Source of the DNA: Woeseia sp.
Lineage (GTDB): Bacteria > Pseudomonadota > Gammaproteobacteria > Steroidobacterales > Woeseiaceae
Assembly: GCA_021773015.1 (NCBI GenBank)
Contig: JAJFKW010000001.1
Coordinates: forward strand, 1,409,305-1,473,304
Direction of reading: 5' to 3'
DNA length: 64,000 nucleotides
Position numbers and translations under genes: made by a program. The stretch's first letter is position 1; every line of letters starts with the position of its first letter. The notes beneath the pieces are model-generated. The model saw nothing but the letters and a program-made list of their open reading frames with translations, made no database searches and had not been told where the DNA came from. Below are positions 47,310 through 56,422 of this stretch, piece after piece.

Positions 47310-48161
47310 ATGTCGGTAGAAGCAATGCAAACTGCTGCCGGATTTGTACAACAGCTCGCGGGAGACCTGAACAAAGGTAACCTCGAGTTACCGATGTTTC
47401 CGGACTCGGTCGTACGCATCCAACAAACATTTCGAGCCGAGGAAGTCGATGTTGACGATATTGTTCGCATTATCAGCTCCGACCCAGCATTAGCCGCGCG
47501 CGTTCTCCAGCTCTCAAACTCTGCCGCAATACGCGGAGCCGCAGAGATCGTCGAAGTTCGCCAGGCAGTCATTCGTATCGGCAACAAACTTGTCCAAAGT
47601 TCAGCTGTTGCATTCGCATTGCGCCAGGCGGAGCTCAACGAAGGGCTTTCTGACGAATCACGAAAAGCGCTCAAGGAGATCTGGGCAGAAAGCGTGGAAC
47701 TCGCAGCGAGAAGTTATGTTATCGCGAAGAAATACACAAAGCTCAATGCCGACGAAGCGCTTCTTACAGGCCTGTTGAGTGTGCTCGGCCGACTCTATAT
47801 CTTCATGAAATCTTTGGAACACGAGGCTATGGATTACGTTGAACTGGAAGCGATCATTGAAGACTGGCATCCGGCCATTAGCAAAGTCATTGCCGAAAGC
47901 TGGAATATGTCAGAAGAACTTATTAACGCTTTGGAAACGCAATTAGATACTAATCCCGAGTTGCAAGAATCCGCTTCCTTGGCCGAAGTGCTCTCTGCAG
48001 CAAGATTGGTCTTGCAGCATAGCAAGTCTGGCGATCCACTCGACGCCGGTGAATATCCGCTGTTGCAGAGACTCGGCATCGCAGATCACAACGAAGGCTC
48101 GGTTACCTTAGACGATCACGCTGAAGCAATTGAAAATATACGCCAGGGACTCCGGGGATAG
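47310..48161 (+). CDS. HDOD domain protein
   Basis: A 283-residue protein dominated by an HDOD domain (about 25-215), a catalytically dead relative of HD phosphohydrolases. 'LPMFPDSVVRIQQTF' and 'IVRIISSDPALAARVLQLSNSA' are the family opening, followed by 'VEVRQAVIRIGNKLVQSSAVAFAL'. The HD metal pair is replaced ('SVLGRLYIF' where HD proteins have 'HDIG'). HDOD proteins act in signalling and c-di-GMP-related regulation through protein contacts. A GGGAG site precedes the ATG. It stands alone after the tandem repeats. Confidence 0.88.
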   Translation: MSVEAMQTAAGFVQQLAGDLNKGNLELPMFPDSVVRIQQTFRAEEVDVDDIVRIISSDPALAARVLQLSNSAAIRGAAEIVEVRQAVIRIGNKLVQSSAVAFALRQAELNEGLSDESRKALKEIWAESVELAARSYVIAKKYTKLNADEALLTGLLSVLGRLYIFMKSLEHEAMDYVELEAIIEDWHPAISKVIAESWNMSEELINALETQLDTNPELQESASLAEVLSAARLVLQHSKSGDPLDAGEYPLLQRLGIADHNEGSVTLDDHAEAIENIRQGLRG

Positions 48162-48654
48162 AGAAATCCACATTGCGTCACTGGGAGAACGAATAGAGCT
48201 CAGACCTCATATTCGCTCGTTACTGCGCGAGTGGCCGCATACCTACCCAGAAGCGCATATTTTGATTAGCTAACAGTTTCTGGAGTAATCAGTACGCAAT
48301 TTGTGTGTTGTTTGTCACAAATTTCGCAATTTTCCATCGCGTATCGCAGGAATTTCATATGTAAGAAAAGGCAAATGGCTATACTGCACGGTATCGTACG
48401 CATTTGGGCCAAAAATGTCGGACGACAATACTATCCAAGATGATCATCGAATGGTTTTCTTGAACGACACAGCTCGCGATCAAACCTGGGGAGAGGTTAT
48501 GAGTATTTTCAACAACGCAGACGATGCTAGAGAAGTCGCTACACCCTGCGCAACCGGCGCTACGAAAGATCGTCGGCAATGTGGCAAAATCTTCGCTAGC
48601 GGGCCAGCGAATCAATTCGAATTTTTCTGTCAACTTCAAACGAAGGAGTCGTTG
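48162..48654 (+). other. Long leader region before TonB receptor
   Basis: These 493 bp separate the HDOD gene from the receptor start. They hold an inverted repeat, AATTTGTG / CACAAATT with a 10-bp spacer (48298-48323), of operator-like geometry. The receptor frame stays open upstream to 48301, but that stretch has no signal peptide and no recognisable domain. No confident promoter was seen. Confidence 0.4.
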
Positions 48655-51048
48655 ATGAATATCACTTCCAGACTAGTGAGTGTGATCTGTGTATCGGCAG
48701 TTATCGGTACTGCTTTGCTCGTACCGCAGCAATCAGCGTCAGGTGCGGGGCTTGAAGAAATCATTGTGACCGCACGAAAAAGGGAAGAGTCGCTGCAGGA
48801 TGTCCCCATTTCGGTTCAAGCGATTGGTGGAGAACAAATTGCGGAACAGGGGATCATTGATATCCAGCAACTCGCTCCCTACACGCCCAATTTCAGTTAC
48901 ATACGAGCGGCTGGTGCATCGGATCTCTATTTCATGCGTGGCTTGGGCACATACGGCAGCGGTATTCATTTCGAGCCGAGTGTTGGTCAAGTATTTAACG
49001 GCTTCTTCTCCACTCGAAGCCGCCTAGGTCGCAGCGCGCTTGTCGATTTGGCCCAGGTTGAGGTTCTTAAAGGGCCGCAGGGCGCGATTATCGGCAAGAA
49101 TACATCGTTAGGTGCCATCAACATTACGTCAAACAGACCGACTGACGAATTCGAGGCCTTGTTGTCTGCGCAATACAATTTCGAGGCAAGCGAGGGTTTT
49201 GAGACTGAAGCAATTATTTCCGGTCCGTTGTCTGAGAATGTTCGTGGACGAGCGGTCGTTAATGTTCGCGATACGGACGGATGGGTCGAAAATAGTGTCA
49301 CCGGCGAAGACTTGCAACAGAGTGAGGATTTTACCGGGCGACTGATGCTCGACATTGACGTTACTGAACGCGTGTCAGCCGAAGTAATGTATCAACACAC
49401 CAATTTCGACCGGAAGGGTAAAGGTAGAGTTATCGCCGGTTGTCTTGAGTATCAGCCGGTAGCGGGACCGCCACATTCCATCGGTAGAGCGGAAGGCATA
49501 GGATTCATCTGTGACGGGGTCACCGACGAGAATTCAACTGCGGATATCCGACGCCTCAACGCAAGTGGTCCTGCTTTTAATAGCGAAGAACCATTTGAGA
49601 TCGAGTCTGATCTTGTCGGTTTGACGATTACCGCGGATTTTGAAAACGCCACATTTACCTCCTTATCCGCCTATACCAGTTACGACATCAATGACACATT
49701 TAGTGGCGATCAGCGATCCGTCGAAAGAGTGAGTATCCAGAACACGGAGGAATTCGAACAGTTCTATCAAGAGTTCCGGCTGAATGGCAGCACCAGGACA
49801 CTCGATTACACGGCGGGCGTCATGTTCTTTACCGGCGACCTGGATGCCACCCAGTCTTTCCACGCGATCGCTGCTGCGATTGGCCCGCCGAATCCGGCAA
49901 TCAATCCGGCTGTTTCCCGTAACGAATTCCAAAAATCGGAGACCGATTCGCTGGCCGCGTTTGGTCAGATTGACTACCACTTTTCCGACGCAGTCACGCT
50001 GTCAGTGGGCGCTCGTGTCACCGATGAAGAACGTGACGGTTCCAAAGCGCAGGTCGTTGGTGAAGTCTATTCGAGTAATCTGGCTGCCGCTCCGGTCGGG
50101 TGTAACACGCCGACAGTGCCGTTATCCGCCTGCACAATGGGTGACGACGGTATGACGCCGGGGGCGCCGATTACGGGTAATATTGATGACACTAATGTTT
50201 CTTATAATGTCGCGCTGCAGTATTCGGTCGATGACGACACCAAGTTTTATCTAAGCACGGCAACCGGGTTCAAGTCCGGTGGCTTTGACCTTAGAGGCGC
50301 GGGCAATCCTGCAAGCTTTATTTTTCCAGAAGAAGAATCGACCAACTTTGAGTTGGGCGGCAGACATCTATTGGCGGATGGTTCATTAAGATTGAACTGG
50401 ACTCTCTATCATACCGAAGTCGACGATCTGCAAGTCTCGGCCAATGATCCGGTCCTTATTCAACAGATCGTCGCTGCCGCCGACGCCACCAGCGAAGGGG
50501 TTGAAGTTGACCTGCTGTGGGCGACTCCCGTGGACGGGCTAACACTGAATCTGGTGACGGCATACACGAAAGCCGAATACGACCGATTTATTGGTTCGTG
50601 TTATCTCAGTCAAGTTGAAAACGGTACCGGGTGTACCAACGTGACAATTGGCGCTGGCCAGCGAGTCGGTCTTCAGGATCTTGCTGGGGAGCAGTTGCCT
50701 GTGGCGCCCGAATGGTCATCCGTTTTTGGCATTGACTACACAACAGAGGTTGGTAACAACATGGATCTGACATTCACTGCTAAATACCTATACAGCGGCG
50801 AACAGTTTATGTCTATCGAGCGCGACCCATCTGGGTTTCAGGATGCCACCAATCGTATCGACGCCAGCTTAATACTGGGGTCTCAGGATAGTGACCGTCC
50901 ATGGACGCTCGCCCTAATCGGTAGAAACCTCAGCGACGAAATCGTGCACACATTTGTTAATGCGTCGACTCTCTCAGGATCGGCGATTGTCACAACCAAC
51001 ATCGAGGAGACCCGATCAATCGCATTACGCGGCACGATCGGATTCTAG
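48655..51048 (+). CDS. TonB-dependent outer-membrane receptor
   Basis: About 797 residues. A signal peptide ends near 'SASG'. Then 'LEEIIVTARKREESLQDVPISVQAI' is the N-terminal segment typical of Proteobacteria-specific TonB receptors with the plug, which contains 'VEVLKGPQGAIIGKNTSLGAINITSNRP'. The rest is a 22-strand-type barrel ending in 'RSIALRGTIGF' with a terminal Phe. It imports an unknown ligand using TonB energy. ATG 48655 with GGAG upstream is chosen because it begins the signal peptide. It is convergent with the hydantoinase cluster and probably serves it, judged by position only. Confidence 0.9.
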   Translation: MNITSRLVSVICVSAVIGTALLVPQQSASGAGLEEIIVTARKREESLQDVPISVQAIGGEQIAEQGIIDIQQLAPYTPNFSYIRAAGASDLYFMRGLGTYGSGIHFEPSVGQVFNGFFSTRSRLGRSALVDLAQVEVLKGPQGAIIGKNTSLGAINITSNRPTDEFEALLSAQYNFEASEGFETEAIISGPLSENVRGRAVVNVRDTDGWVENSVTGEDLQQSEDFTGRLMLDIDVTERVSAEVMYQHTNFDRKGKGRVIAGCLEYQPVAGPPHSIGRAEGIGFICDGVTDENSTADIRRLNASGPAFNSEEPFEIESDLVGLTITADFENATFTSLSAYTSYDINDTFSGDQRSVERVSIQNTEEFEQFYQEFRLNGSTRTLDYTAGVMFFTGDLDATQSFHAIAAAIGPPNPAINPAVSRNEFQKSETDSLAAFGQIDYHFSDAVTLSVGARVTDEERDGSKAQVVGEVYSSNLAAAPVGCNTPTVPLSACTMGDDGMTPGAPITGNIDDTNVSYNVALQYSVDDDTKFYLSTATGFKSGGFDLRGAGNPASFIFPEEESTNFELGGRHLLADGSLRLNWTLYHTEVDDLQVSANDPVLIQQIVAAADATSEGVEVDLLWATPVDGLTLNLVTAYTKAEYDRFIGSCYLSQVENGTGCTNVTIGAGQRVGLQDLAGEQLPVAPEWSSVFGIDYTTEVGNNMDLTFTAKYLYSGEQFMSIERDPSGFQDATNRIDASLILGSQDSDRPWTLALIGRNLSDEIVHTFVNASTLSGSAIVTTNIEETRSIALRGTIGF

Positions 51049-51069
51049 CTCGCGCGACTTTGTAGTCAC

Positions 51070-51101
51070 TACAACCGGGGCATTTCGATGCCCCGGTTGT
51101 A
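51070..51101. terminator. 14-bp perfect hairpin with TTCG loop
   Basis: TACAACCGGGGCAT and ATGCCCCGGTTGTA pair without mismatch around TTCG, a very stable tetraloop in plus-strand RNA. It lies 21 bases after the receptor stop. There is no T tract, so it may protect mRNA ends or act with Rho instead of terminating alone. Confidence 0.6.
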
Positions 51102-51172
51102 TGAAATGACGTTTGCTTGCGCTGCTTCATGACGCGCAGCGCTTGCACAAGAGTCAGGTTGTCTCGTGCCTG

Positions 51173-52177
51173 CTAAAGGCCCGTCTCAATTACCACCTTG
51201 CCATGCGCTTCACGTGGAGATTGCAAATAGTTCCAGGCATCCCGATACGCCTCCATCGGATAAACTCTATCAATTCTTGGTTTGATATCGCCTGACTGGA
51301 TCGCCTTGTAAACGAATGACTTTCCTTTCGTGCACATTGTCGCGTTCTCTACATAGTTGAATAGCGAATATGGATGGAACACTGCGTTAGCTTGAAACAT
51401 GTCAATGATTGGAAGCTCCGGGAACGTAGCATCGAGAGTCCCATAGAAATAGATGCGGGAGTTTTTCGCAAGTGCCGGACCGTATTGCTTAATCAAGCCA
51501 GCGCCAACCGGATCGAATGCAGCGTCAATACCTTTTCCGTTGGTCAAATCAAGTAATTTGTCGCTCAAATCTGAATTGTCGTCGCCGGTCACTATGACGT
51601 GGTCGGCACCGGCTTTGCGCAAGTAATCACGGTTGTAATCAAACCGTGTGGTACCAATCATCGTTGCGCCGTACAAACGACCGATCTCCAGTGCCGCGGT
51701 ACCGGCCGTGCTAGTTGCTGCTGTTACTAGAAAGTTTCTGCCTGGCTCTGCAGCAGAAAGCTCCACAAGCGGAAAGTAAGCAGTCATGTACTGCATCCAA
51801 ATGGATGCGCTTTCGATCGCAGACAGGCTTAGCGGCGCCTTCGTTACATAGCGTGCATCGATGACCAGCGATTCGGTGCTGGCGCCGCGATTGTAGTAAA
51901 AGTATGGCAACGTGCAGAAACGCTCGCCCATCTCGATGCCCTCAACATCGGGCCCAATTGCGTCAACGATACCGGCGGCTTCCATGCCAATGCGCGCAGG
52001 GAAGTGTGGGAAGCTAAACGAATAGCAATCAAGCATGAGGTCCATGTCGCCCCAATTAAGCGCGAATGCCTCAACTTTCAATCGTATCTCGCCGGGCCCT
52101 GGTACCTCCTTAGAAAAATTTTCAAGGGAAAGGCCTTGGTAACCGTCGTAACCGTGGATCACCCAAGCGCGCGGCAT
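51173..52177 (-). CDS. MDR-family (zinc-independent) NAD(P)H oxidoreductase
   Basis: A 334-residue medium-chain dehydrogenase/reductase related to quinone oxidoreductase. It begins 'MPRAWVIHGYDGYQGLSLEN', has the GroES-like part with 'GMEAAGIVDAIGPDVEGIEMGE', then a Rossmann segment 'NFLVTAATSTAGTAALEIGRLYGA'. The structural zinc cysteine cluster is absent, and 'AATSTAGTAA' replaces the usual 'AAAGGVG'-like motif. It may reduce an enone, quinone or carbonyl product. A GGAGG site precedes the ATG. It is the last gene of the hydantoinase run, 23 bp after the EthD-like gene. Confidence 0.85.
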   Translation of the reverse strand: MPRAWVIHGYDGYQGLSLENFSKEVPGPGEIRLKVEAFALNWGDMDLMLDCYSFSFPHFPARIGMEAAGIVDAIGPDVEGIEMGERFCTLPYFYYNRGASTESLVIDARYVTKAPLSLSAIESASIWMQYMTAYFPLVELSAAEPGRNFLVTAATSTAGTAALEIGRLYGATMIGTTRFDYNRDYLRKAGADHVIVTGDDNSDLSDKLLDLTNGKGIDAAFDPVGAGLIKQYGPALAKNSRIYFYGTLDATFPELPIIDMFQANAVFHPYSLFNYVENATMCTKGKSFVYKAIQSGDIKPRIDRVYPMEAYRDAWNYLQSPREAHGKVVIETGL

Positions 52178-52200
52178 ACCTTAGACCTCCGCGATGACGA

Positions 52201-52524
52201 TCAATGTCGTGACTCAATTAGGATCTCGCTAACGGTAAACGAGTATTCGCCGAGCTTTTTCAAGTTTTCGCGAAGCTTTGCCTGTACTTCTTCATTGCGG
52301 AAGCCCGTTTCAAAGCTTTGCCGGTCCGGCCAGTCAACCGTTGTTTGAAAACGGTATGACGGCAATGAACCCTCCGGCCAGCACTCCGTAATTCGAGCGA
52401 AGTCGGTTCTCACCACGCCCGGCATTGATTCATTGTTTTTCTGATGTTCGGACAGGCGCCACGCCAAGAATTCTTCTTCAACGGTGTCTTCCAGAAGGTT
52501 GTACAAAACTGTCAAGCGGATCAT
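52201..52524 (-). CDS. EthD-like small ferredoxin-like-fold protein
   Basis: A 107-residue protein. 'MIRLTVLYNLLEDTVEEEFLAWRLSEHQKNN' and the closing 'EYSFTVSEIL' fit the dimeric alpha/beta barrel (EthD/DUF families), whose members are often small partners in catabolic operons. It has no visible catalytic residues apart from the conserved 'EH'. Function is unknown: it could be a decarboxylase- or monooxygenase-like enzyme or a subunit. It lies between hyuB and the MDR gene on the same strand. Confidence 0.55.
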   Translation of the reverse strand: MIRLTVLYNLLEDTVEEEFLAWRLSEHQKNNESMPGVVRTDFARITECWPEGSLPSYRFQTTVDWPDRQSFETGFRNEEVQAKLRENLKKLGEYSFTVSEILIESRH

Positions 52525-52573
52525 TATATTCTCTTCTTTTCTTCGCCACTAACGTTCAGACCGCAACGTTTGT

Positions 52574-52592
52574 CGCCACGGATGCGGTGGCG
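52574..52592 (-). other. Hairpin after first hyuB stop
   Basis: CGCCAC / GTGGCG pair around a 7-base loop one base beyond the hyuB stop codon, in the gap before the EthD-like gene. Without a T tract it looks like an intercistronic stability or partial-termination element. Confidence 0.4.
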
Positions 52593-52593
52593 A

Positions 52594-54252
52594 TTAATCG
52601 ATTGTCCCGTAAACCTCACGTGCTCGTTCCTTGCTGATAAGTTCGTTGCGGATATCTTCTCGAACCGCCTCTCGATCACGCTGCCGCGGATCACCGAGCC
52701 CCCCACCATTTCCGGTGACAATTCGAATTACGTCGTCCTTATTCATCGTAAGCCCCGACACGAACGAGTATTGTTCTCGTGAACCATCCTTCCGGATTAC
52801 GTCTACATAGTTGGAAGAACCTTCGTTACCACCGTCAAGAGACCACGCAGGAAACTTCGATCGCGTGTAACCAGCGGTTAGAAAGCTGTCGTCAGCACGG
52901 ATGCGATAATCGAGTTTGATGCCACGCCCGCCGGCAAAACGGCCCTCCCCACCCGGTTCTGTGTTTAATTCCATGCGATCGATAATCAGCCCATTGCGCG
53001 CCTCGTTGATCTCGGCTGGACAGTTGTACGTCTCACCATGGAAGCCGCAGAAAATTGCACTGTTGCCGTCTCGCTCCGGGCTGGCACCCCAACCGCCAAG
53101 CTGCGGCTCAATGATTGTGTACTGCCGTCCGGTATCGGGATGTATGCCACCGATAAACGTTCCACACACCGAGGCGAAATGACCCGAGGCCAGCCGGTCC
53201 GGGATATGTTGCGCCAGACAACGCCAAATTAGGTCGTAAACGCGAAGCTCTATTTCGTAGTAAAAGCCGACCGCCGCCGGTTCCTTTGCATGAAACACCG
53301 ATCCTTCCCGTGTTAGCAATCTGATTGGCCGAAACGAACCCTCGTTACAGGGTGACTCCGGATCAGTTAACGACTTGAAAATCATTTGCGCCGCAACCAT
53401 GACGCCGTCGCGGCTGGTATTTACGGGCGACTGTAGCTGGTCGGGGTTGTCGCGCAGATCAACTGAAAATTCACCTTTAGAAATGCTGATTTTGACATTG
53501 AAAAACTGACCGTCATCCTGCTCCTCCGACAGTTCGTAATCGCCGAACGGTAATTTCGCAAGCTCGGCAAGTGAACACTTTTCGCCGTAGTCCATGAACG
53601 CGACCATGGCATCTTCAAAAGTGTCGACACCATATTTCTCTGCAAGGTCGACCAAGCGTTTTGCACCGATGCGAACTGAAGCGATGGCGGCCCATACATC
53701 GCCTTCGAGTATGTCCGGCATCCGCGAGTTGACCATGATGATGTCCATCACCGGTTGGATTGGCTCGCCTTTGGAAATGATTTTCACCGCCGGTAATCGC
53801 AAGCCTTCTTGAAATATTTCAGTCGCGTCACCAGATAGCGACCCTGGAGCCATGCCACCTACATCCGAATTGTGCGCAATGTTTGCGGTCCAAGCGACAA
53901 TACGGTCGCCGGCAAAAACTGGCATTACTACAACGATGTCATTCAAATGAGTAACGCCGCCGTAGTATGGATCGTTGGTCGTGAAAACATCCCCAGGTTC
54001 GATGTCGCCGGGTTGCTTGTATTTGGCGACGATCATTTTTGCTGCTTTATCGAGTACGCCAACAAAAGCCGGAATTCCCGCGCCGGAACAGACGAGTTCG
54101 CCGCGACCATTGAGGATACCGGTGCCCATGTCCAGCACTTCGTAGATTATCGAGCTCATCGCAGTCTTGCGCATCGCAGCGAACATCTCGTCCGCGGCGG
54201 CCTGCAACGAGTTTTGAATGATTTCTTGTGTAATTGGATCGCTGCTAGTCAT
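52594..54252 (-). CDS. hyuB: Hydantoinase B/oxoprolinase family subunit (copy 1)
   Basis: A 552-residue HyuB-type subunit. 'DPITQEIIQNSLQAAADEMFAAMRKTAMSSIIYE' opens the family and 'TNDPYYGGVTHLNDIVVVMPVF' and 'HNSDVGGMAPGS' form the metal-site region. 'TGNGGGLGDPRQRDREAVREDI' is the conserved C-terminal block. With a HyuA partner it uses ATP to open cyclic amides (hydantoins, 5-oxoproline, lactams) or, in related enzymes, to carboxylate ketones. An AAGGAGG site precedes the ATG. It follows hyuA copy 1 by 23 bp. Confidence 0.9.
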   Translation of the reverse strand: MTSSDPITQEIIQNSLQAAADEMFAAMRKTAMSSIIYEVLDMGTGILNGRGELVCSGAGIPAFVGVLDKAAKMIVAKYKQPGDIEPGDVFTTNDPYYGGVTHLNDIVVVMPVFAGDRIVAWTANIAHNSDVGGMAPGSLSGDATEIFQEGLRLPAVKIISKGEPIQPVMDIIMVNSRMPDILEGDVWAAIASVRIGAKRLVDLAEKYGVDTFEDAMVAFMDYGEKCSLAELAKLPFGDYELSEEQDDGQFFNVKISISKGEFSVDLRDNPDQLQSPVNTSRDGVMVAAQMIFKSLTDPESPCNEGSFRPIRLLTREGSVFHAKEPAAVGFYYEIELRVYDLIWRCLAQHIPDRLASGHFASVCGTFIGGIHPDTGRQYTIIEPQLGGWGASPERDGNSAIFCGFHGETYNCPAEINEARNGLIIDRMELNTEPGGEGRFAGGRGIKLDYRIRADDSFLTAGYTRSKFPAWSLDGGNEGSSNYVDVIRKDGSREQYSFVSGLTMNKDDVIRIVTGNGGGLGDPRQRDREAVREDIRNELISKERAREVYGTID

Positions 54253-54275
54253 GACCAGCGTAGCCTCCTTGGTTG

Positions 54276-56345
54276 CTATATATGAATATGTACATTGCCA
54301 TACCCATCAATTTCAACGCGGTTTTGTGGATGAATAACCACCGTCGTGCCCGATTCCTCAATCACCGCCGGCCCTGTAAACGACATGCCGGGAGATAACT
54401 TTTCGCCGTCGTAAATATCCGCTTTGTGCGTACCTTCCAAGGCGTAGTCAACATCACGCGTACTCTTAATCGCGCGTGACGCATCCGGATCGCCAATAGG
54501 AAGTTTTGCCATTGTGAGCTTGCCAACTTCCGCTGATGCAACGAGATGAATTCCGACCAACTCTACAGGCGTATCCAACCGGTAAGTGTATTCACGTTCG
54601 TATGTCTCATGAAAGTCGGCCGCTATCTGCGCGAGATTCGCTTCATCGACAGTGCCATCAATAAGCACCTCTGTTGTGTGTTCCTGATTCTGGTAGCGAA
54701 ACTTGCCGTAACGTAGAAAGCTTATCGCGTCGAAGTCGATCCCTTCAGCAGCGAATTGTGTCCGGGCTTCGTCTTCGGTATCCGCAAAGAGACTCTCCAA
54801 ACCAGCCGCTGCACCGTCACTGAGATCCGCGAGCTTCGTTACGAAATAGTCGCGTCGAAGATCCGACAACATCATGCCCCACGCGGAAAAAACCGACGCG
54901 CCGGCGGGTACGACGACCTTCTTAACACCAAGTTCACTCGCCAACGCCACCGCATGCATAGAACCACCGCCGCCAAACGCGACTAGCGTAAAGTCCCGCG
55001 GGTCGAAGCCGCGATTAAGAGAAACCAATTTCAGCGCATTGACCATGTTGTTGTTGGCGATTCGCACTATCCCACGTGCGGCTTCGTTTGCATCGACACC
55101 AAGCCTGTCAGCTACCGACTCGATTGCGGCTGATGCTGCCTGCATATCCGCGGCAACGTCGCCGCCGCAGAAATACGCCGGATTGATTCTCCCAAGCCAA
55201 AGATTCGCATCGGTTGTTGTGGCTTCCGTACCGCCCTTGCCATAAGCCGCAGGTCCCGGCAATGCGCCGGCCGATTGCGGACCAACGTGCAATTTGCCGA
55301 AATCGTCCACCCAAGCTATCGAACCGCCACCATTACCAATCTCTACCAGATCAACCACCGGAACCATGATTGGATAGCCAGCGGAGGTACGGTCACGCTC
55401 GATCCAATAGTCCGTCATGATGCGGACTTTGCAGTCCTCGATGAGTGAACATTTCGCGGTTGTGCCACCAATATCCAACGCCAACACGTTTGGCTCCCCG
55501 ATAAGTTTGCCAAGTTCAGCCGCACCCCAAAATCCGGACGCGGGACCGGACTCCACCATAGTGATCGGAATGCGCGATACGGATTGCAACGAATCGACGC
55601 CGCAATTCGACTGCATAATATATGGACTACCCACAAAACCTTTACTTTTCAGACCGTTATCCAGCCGGCGTAGATAGCGTTCAGCGGCGGGCTGCACATA
55701 GGCCGACAGTACCGCTGTATTGCTGCGCTCGTATTCGCGCCATTCTCGGGTGATCTGATGGGACGCGACAACGGAAACTTCCGGCCAAAGCTCGCGAACT
55801 TTTTCCGCAGCCTGTTGCTCATGGTTTGCGTTTGCATAGGAGTGCAGAAAACAGATCGCAATCGCCTCAACACCCTCGTCCTTGAAGTCATCCAAAATTG
55901 CTTTTAGTGCATCAAGTTCCAGTGGTTTTTGCTCGTCGCCTTTGTAGCTCATGCGCCCGGACAATTCGCGACGCAAATAGCGAGGTACGAACGGTACAGG
56001 TTTCTTGTAATTCAAATTGAAAAAGTCGGGACGATTGCCGCGCGCTATTTCCAATGTATCGCGAAAACCCGCAGTCGTGATTAAACCAACCCGAACCCCT
56101 TTACGTTCGGTCAGCGCATTGATGACAACAGTGGTTCCATGCGCCAGAAAATCGATGGTCACAGGATTGATTCCGGCTTTCTCAATGACATTGAGAACGC
56201 CTCGCTCAAAATCCGGCGGTGTGGTGTCTGACTTCGCGGTTACGACTTTCGACTCACCTGTCGCCGCATTGACTTCAATGCACACAAGATCTGTGAATGT
56301 TCCGCCCACATCCGTTGCAACGCGAATCGTGTTGTCAGTCACCAC
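54276..56345 (-). CDS. hyuA: Hydantoinase A/oxoprolinase family subunit (copy 1)
   Basis: A 689-residue ATP-binding HyuA subunit. 'TDVGGTFTDLV' is the N-terminal phosphate motif of the ASKHA-like fold, 'HGTTVVINALTERKG' and 'ITREWREYERSNT' follow, and 'LDIGGTTAKCSLIED' is the second nucleotide motif. 'FGGGGSMHAVALASELGV' lies in the C-terminal half. It starts with GTG at 56345 (a second GTG follows at once). ATP probably activates the ring carbonyl as a phosphate. Pairs with hyuB copy 1, downstream. Confidence 0.9.
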   Translation of the reverse strand: MVTDNTIRVATDVGGTFTDLVCIEVNAATGESKVVTAKSDTTPPDFERGVLNVIEKAGINPVTIDFLAHGTTVVINALTERKGVRVGLITTAGFRDTLEIARGNRPDFFNLNYKKPVPFVPRYLRRELSGRMSYKGDEQKPLELDALKAILDDFKDEGVEAIAICFLHSYANANHEQQAAEKVRELWPEVSVVASHQITREWREYERSNTAVLSAYVQPAAERYLRRLDNGLKSKGFVGSPYIMQSNCGVDSLQSVSRIPITMVESGPASGFWGAAELGKLIGEPNVLALDIGGTTAKCSLIEDCKVRIMTDYWIERDRTSAGYPIMVPVVDLVEIGNGGGSIAWVDDFGKLHVGPQSAGALPGPAAYGKGGTEATTTDANLWLGRINPAYFCGGDVAADMQAASAAIESVADRLGVDANEAARGIVRIANNNMVNALKLVSLNRGFDPRDFTLVAFGGGGSMHAVALASELGVKKVVVPAGASVFSAWGMMLSDLRRDYFVTKLADLSDGAAAGLESLFADTEDEARTQFAAEGIDFDAISFLRYGKFRYQNQEHTTEVLIDGTVDEANLAQIAADFHETYEREYTYRLDTPVELVGIHLVASAEVGKLTMAKLPIGDPDASRAIKSTRDVDYALEGTHKADIYDGEKLSPGMSFTGPAVIEESGTTVVIHPQNRVEIDGYGNVHIHI

Positions 56346-56381
56346 CTGCTCCCTGGTTCAATCAATGCGAGCCTAATCACG

Positions 56382-56421
56382 CGTACCGTGTGTCTTTCGG
56401 CTCTTTATCGAATACGGTACG
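56382..56421 (-). other. Hairpin after second hyuB stop
   Basis: CGTACCGT / ACGGTACG are perfect 8-bp arms around a 24-base loop, immediately after the copy 2 hyuB stop and before hyuA copy 1. It divides the run into two HyuA/HyuB halves and could set their mRNA ratio. Confidence 0.45.
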
Positions 56422-56422
56422 T

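Noticed and set aside
48301-48654. N-terminal extension of the first TonB receptor
   Set aside because: It would bury the signal peptide inside the protein, and the ATG at 48655 has a good ribosome site.
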